DNA from: Collybiopsis luxurians FD-317 M1
Lineage: Eukaryota > Basidiomycota > Agaricomycetes > Agaricales > Omphalotaceae
Assembly (NCBI GenBank): GCA_000827265.1
Contig: KN834833.1
Span: 166,492 to 230,491 of the forward strand
DNA: 64,000 nucleotides
Direction of reading: 5' to 3'
Made by a program: the position numbers and the translations under genes. The notes under the pieces are model-generated. The model made no database searches and had not been told where the DNA came from. It saw nothing but the letters and a program-made list of their open reading frames with translations. The first letter of the stretch is position 1. Every line of letters starts with the position of its first letter. Shown here piece by piece: positions 60,296 to 64,000 of this stretch.

Positions 60296-63193
60296 TTACA
60301 TAGAAAAAATGTTCAGCATCTGATTTTTGTTCATATAGCCAAAGCAAGAGTACTATCTTGTCTATGAACTAATGTCAAGGCACAATACTTTGTCGGACGA
60401 ACTGCGATCTGTTTTTTATAATCCCTGTGATGTCAGATATCTGTATTTAGAGGCCAGATTTTCCAAGTCTGGAATCAGCTCTTTGAGAGAAGTTCTTAGG
60501 AGTTATCTTGATATCAGAATGTCCTCCTTGGCAGTTGTCCCAGAAGAGGATCTGAGGACCTGTCTGAAAATTCCGAGTAATGATGACAACAGGGTATTTG
60601 TTGCTGGTCAATGGGTTCAGATTAGTCGGGGCCTGTATCGAGGCGATATTGGTCTTGTTGTTGATTCCTACCATGAGGAAGACTTGACAAAGGGCGTCAA
60701 GGTTATGGTTGTGCCTCGACTTGGTTTGACCAATGAGGATGCTCCTTCCCAACCATCTTTGTCGAAGCGCAAGCTCACCACTCGTCCTCTGCCTCAGCTT
60801 TTTTACCCTTCGAAGTGCACATGTCAAAGCCTCGTCCATCACGATGAAAAACACATTTATACCTACAAATCCTGGAATTTTGAAAACAGTCTCCAGGTTA
60901 AATTCTATAATCCTCAAACTCTTTTCTCAGCTCACGAAATCCCTCCGTTTCTTTACCGCATGTTCATGGAATTGAATGATATGGCTGGATGCAAAGATGG
61001 AGCTTTTGAGGCATCCTCAATGCCCTGGCCTTCATTCTGGCTATTTGTGCCTGGAGATTGTGTCATTATCCATTCGGAGGACCGTACAAAATTCGGGACA
61101 GTAATTTCTTCTGATTGCAGTGGCCAGTATCCAGGTTGCGAGGTCGATGTAGACAATGAAGGTCACCATCATATTCTGCAGTGACACTTGGAGAAAAACA
61201 TCATTCTCAGTGAATTTGTCGAAATTTTAGCGGGAGTTCACATGGGCAAAAAGGGCTTTGTGGCAGCAAAGGTTGATGCTCTCCTGGGGATCTGTATTGG
61301 TCAATGTACCAGTGGAGTGGTAAGTGAGCATTCCTTTACTCTGATAATCTTGCTCACTTTGGATTACAGGATTTCCAAGTTCATGTCAATTCTGTGAAGC
61401 TCACTACGCCTGATTATCTAAATACGGAAATCCCCTGGTTGAACATTGAAGTACAACTTCAATCTGGGTCCTATGCAGGCTGGACAGGCTTTGTACGGGA
61501 TGTTGCGGTGAACTCTGCTAGATCTCTCTCTATCACTGTTCAACTTCCCCACGGACAAGTCTGTACAGTTGGTTATCACACAGTTAGAGAGCGATGGTGA
61601 GCATTTTTTCTGTATCAGTGTTAGCATCTGACATTGTGTCTAGGACACAAAGATTACTGTTAGATTATCAACCGCTTGGATGCCATCAGCAGCAGTTTAA
61701 TGTAGAGGTGCCTTGGAAAGAAGTTGAAGTCCTCATACAGTCAGGGCATTTTCTTGGGCGTAGGGGTATTGTGAAGAACATTCGAGTTGATTTCAGAGGC
61801 TCGCTTTGTCTGTTGTTGTCGGTTCCCAATTATAATTGCTCAATTGACATCAACCATTCAGCTGTTGTTGAATGCCAGTGGGTATAAAATAGCATTGATT
61901 AAGTTTCTACTGAAACCTTCTGTAGGACAAACAAATCACTGCTGGATTATCAACCCCTCAAGGGGAATGAACTCACAGAATTCAGTGTCAGTTCTTCAAT
62001 AGAAACAATGCGAACGGGACCCATTCCTTGGCTTGGACTGTTAGTGGACTTTGTCAAGGGGGAGTACAAAGGACAGCATGGTGCTGTCAGAGATGTCAAC
62101 CGCTATCAAGTCAATCTGGACCTGCCTGGCAAAAGAAGCGGCCTTGTGCTCACTGTAGAACGCTATGTCTTCACACTGAACCCATCGAGCAAGTTGGTCA
62201 AGGTGGACTACGATGCGGTCAGGTATCACAAGTATGAGTTCAGTTGTCCACTGGTTGCTTGCGCTTACAGAAGTTTCAGAACTAAATATCATCTTTGTGA
62301 TGTGTTCCTGCCTACGGCTAGACAGTCATTTTACTTGCCGCAGTGTGACTATGAAAGGCATCTCCCTGTATCTTCCGACCTCTCATCTTCCACAGGCGCT
62401 GTCACTGGCTCATTGATGCCTTTACCCAATGATCTTGAGAAAGAAACAATTTTTACTGGAGTTTGGTCCCCAGGGTGTCCTACACCTAGGCCTTTGCCAT
62501 CACCTGCACAAGAGATCTCTCCTAGTCCGTTAGGCTATCAAATGCCTTCTCAATACCCTGGTTATGAAACACCAGTTTTCAGGCCCCAGTTATCACCAGT
62601 TCCCTGGACTCCAGCTTCCCCCTCTCCTTCACCACCTTCTCGTCCTCCTTCACCTGTAATTGCACCACTTGCCCATTGGATCCTGCATCCGAATCTTGTC
62701 GGTATTCCAATACAGGTCAATATCAATGGTGGGCCATGACACCACACAGAAGAAAAGTGGTATCTTTGTGGAGACAGTTATTGGACAAGAGGGTATTAAT
62801 GTCATATGCTGGCACTTGTCCAACAAAACAGTATCTGTCCTGTATGAATCCATAGTCTCTTTTAAAGAACGACCAAAGCCTGCGACCGAGAAATGTTTAA
62901 TGGTCATTGCTCAGAACTATCCTGAGCATATTGGAAAGCTGGTCCACCGAATACATCATCTTTACGTTGGGCAAAGAAGTGAGGAAAATCATTGGTTGAT
63001 GCTACTCACAGTCAATCACTCAGGGCCTCTAGAAACCAAGGGCACCGAGTTCTTAGATTTTCATCCCAATGATCTTGAATTTGTGAAAGAGACTCCACAG
63101 GAATGGAAATATTCTACAGAGCTTCTGCAAGAGATTAGACAGGAATTTACGCATTGTCCAATAGTTTTGAAACCTTCCATGTCGTTGAATTAG

Positions 63194-64000
63194 ATGTATC
63201 TGTAGCACAATCAATGGACTACTAGTGTAGCGATAAATTCTTGGTGTAATTCAAACTTTTGGTGTATTCAGAACTATCAATAAATAAAACAGGCCGCATT
63301 TTGAACACTACCATTGCCTGACAATTACATATATACAGCCATAGATGGTCTGCAATGACCTTAAACTATGAAGAGACGTGTTGGCTCTGCTGCCACTCTC
63401 TGATTCTGATGTACGTTGAGAATCACATTTCTTTCCAGGAATTGTAGCTTTTTCTGAACCCTCAATTTTTTTTGTTGGACACATATAGACGCATCTTGCC
63501 AAGTCTGAGAGAACAGTAAACCCAGAATTGGAGGTAAGTCAACCAATCTGCAATACTCCTTCCTTTGATAGACTTACCACCTAGACAAGGCTCAACGAAG
63601 CAATGGTTTATCTGCAGAAGGGAATAGCTTCTCCAAGTATAATATTCCCTGCGGCAAAAGGCCTGGAGAATCTCTTCTTATTGACGTACCCCCTGACTCA
63701 TCTGCATTTTGATCATCTAATTGCGGTTCTGTGTAGATTCCATAGCATTCGTCAAATATCTGTATGATGTCCCCAGAGATCATCTAATTGCGATTCTGTA
63801 TAAATTCCATAGCATTCGTCAAACACATGTGTGATGTCCCCAGAGATTTATCTGAATGTTCTCAATTGTCTCAATTTACAGTGTTCAAAAGTCCATTTGA
63901 TGCATTTGATGCGTTCAGTCCACAATTTGTTGCATCTTGATGGAAAAAATGAGAAGCGTCTGTTTGTGGTATTCGTTTACAGCTGTTGGCAGAGGGCGCT
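63194..64000. other. 3' flank of the Spt5-like gene; no firm gene
   Basis: Minus frames at 63308-63546 and 63592-63783 (GDIIQIFDECYGIYTEPQLD) are open but unrecognised. The second overlaps the 67-bp tandem duplication and may be an exon of a gene continuing beyond the window. Confidence 0.3.
63711..63844 (+). repeat. 67-bp tandem duplication
   Basis: Units 63711-63777 and 63778-63844, both starting gatcatctaattgcg and ending gatgtccccaga. 67 is not a multiple of 3, so a coding frame through it would shift. Confidence 0.95.

Larger units (their letters stand above)
58950..63193 (+). pseudogene. Spt5-like NGN/KOW-repeat protein, split by a foldback element
   Basis: An acidic N-terminal part (FIDLEAQVDS..., 59025-59350) leads to WFLWWVKCTV (59370-59400), which resembles the first strand of the Spt5 NGN domain. 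Foldback element 2 interrupts here. After it, SDELRSVFYNPCDVRYLYLE (60385-60450) fits the rest of the NGN domain. KOW-like segments follow: VAGQWVQISRGLYRGDIGLV, DCVIIHSEDRTKFGTVISS, FVEILAGVHMGKKGFVA, VQLQSGSYAGWTGFVRDV, VLIQSGHFLGRRGIVKNI, VDFVKGEYKGQHGAVRDV. A Pro-rich region and a final exon (GKLVHRIHHLYVGQRSEEN, end 63193) complete it. Introns near 61320-61370, 61592-61643 and 61876-61924. Damage: TGA at 59018 and 61182, one-base frameshift near 62735. Genuine Spt5 is an RNA polymerase II elongation factor; multi-copy relatives in agaricomycetes are of unknown role. Confidence 0.75.

Noticed and set aside
20494..61184. Nuclear UGA reassignment or selenocysteine use as explanation of the many in-frame TGA codons
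   Set aside because: Copy comparisons show CGA/TGA exchange at CpG sites, residues at different TGA positions do not agree (Arg, Gln), and other genes in the window end at or avoid TGA normally. Kept only as an alternative to test.

Overview
The window looks like nuclear DNA of a basidiomycete fungus, probably a mushroom-forming agaricomycete. Genes are cut by short GT-AG introns (about 45-90 bp, often with CTAAC/CTTAC-like branch sites). Several multi-copy families known from agaricomycete genomes are present: Tnp2-like CACTA transposases, a hAT transposase with DUF659, Spt5-like KOW proteins, F-box and MYND-finger proteins. No bacterial gene organisation is seen. Much of the window is a transposon-rich region in decay. 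Gene calls were made by reading translated frames and splice signals by eye, without any database search.

Layout. 1.7-4.1 kb: a broken hAT/DUF659 transposase (-). 4.4-12.7 kb: a CpG-poor segment with a decayed acyltransferase-like gene (+) and two diverged, inverted C-terminal copies inside a tandem segmental duplication; one copy carries an 894-bp element with long imperfect inverted ends. 15.0-15.9 kb: a compact four-exon Zn(II)2Cys6 gene (+). 17.2-17.9 kb: a small conserved-type gene (+). 20.5-25.2 kb: an acidic C-terminal fragment (-), a Tnp2 pseudogene (+) and a Ser/Gln-rich tail (+). 26.5-27.5 kb: a RING-finger gene (+). 27.7-33.1 kb: a second Tnp2 gene (-) split by a foldback element. 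34.4-36.4 kb: a MYND-finger gene (-). 37.9-42.4 kb: three genes of uncharacterised agaricomycete type (+). 42.6-48.9 kb: a long coiled-coil gene (-) that grew by internal duplications including introns. 49.6-54.5 kb: two divergently placed F-box/leucine-rich genes around a repeat. 54.8-57.5 kb: an acidic gene (+) and a coiled-coil/Trp-rich pseudogene (-). 58.5-63.2 kb: a palindromic repeat, then a long Spt5-like KOW-repeat gene (+) with a second foldback element in its NGN domain.

Three things tie the window together. (1) Two copies of one foldback element (30954-31785 and 59423-60295; ends CACCCCCAGCAGT; 3-bp target duplications AAG and TTA) sit inside protein-coding exons. Removing the first restores the Tnp2 frame exactly. 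The CAC ends and 3-bp duplications fit CACTA/Tnp2 mobilisation, and two Tnp2 relics lie in the same window. (2) A palindromic repeat with CACGTG arms lies next to Spt5-like 5' ends three times (37.6, 51.7, 58.6 kb), with two single-arm relics. (3) Almost every in-frame stop interrupting these genes is TGA (24 found, against 2 TAG and 1-2 TAA). Copy comparisons show CGA/TGA exchange and CG to TG/CA changes at nearly every variable site, which points to CpG methylation decay rather than UGA recoding.
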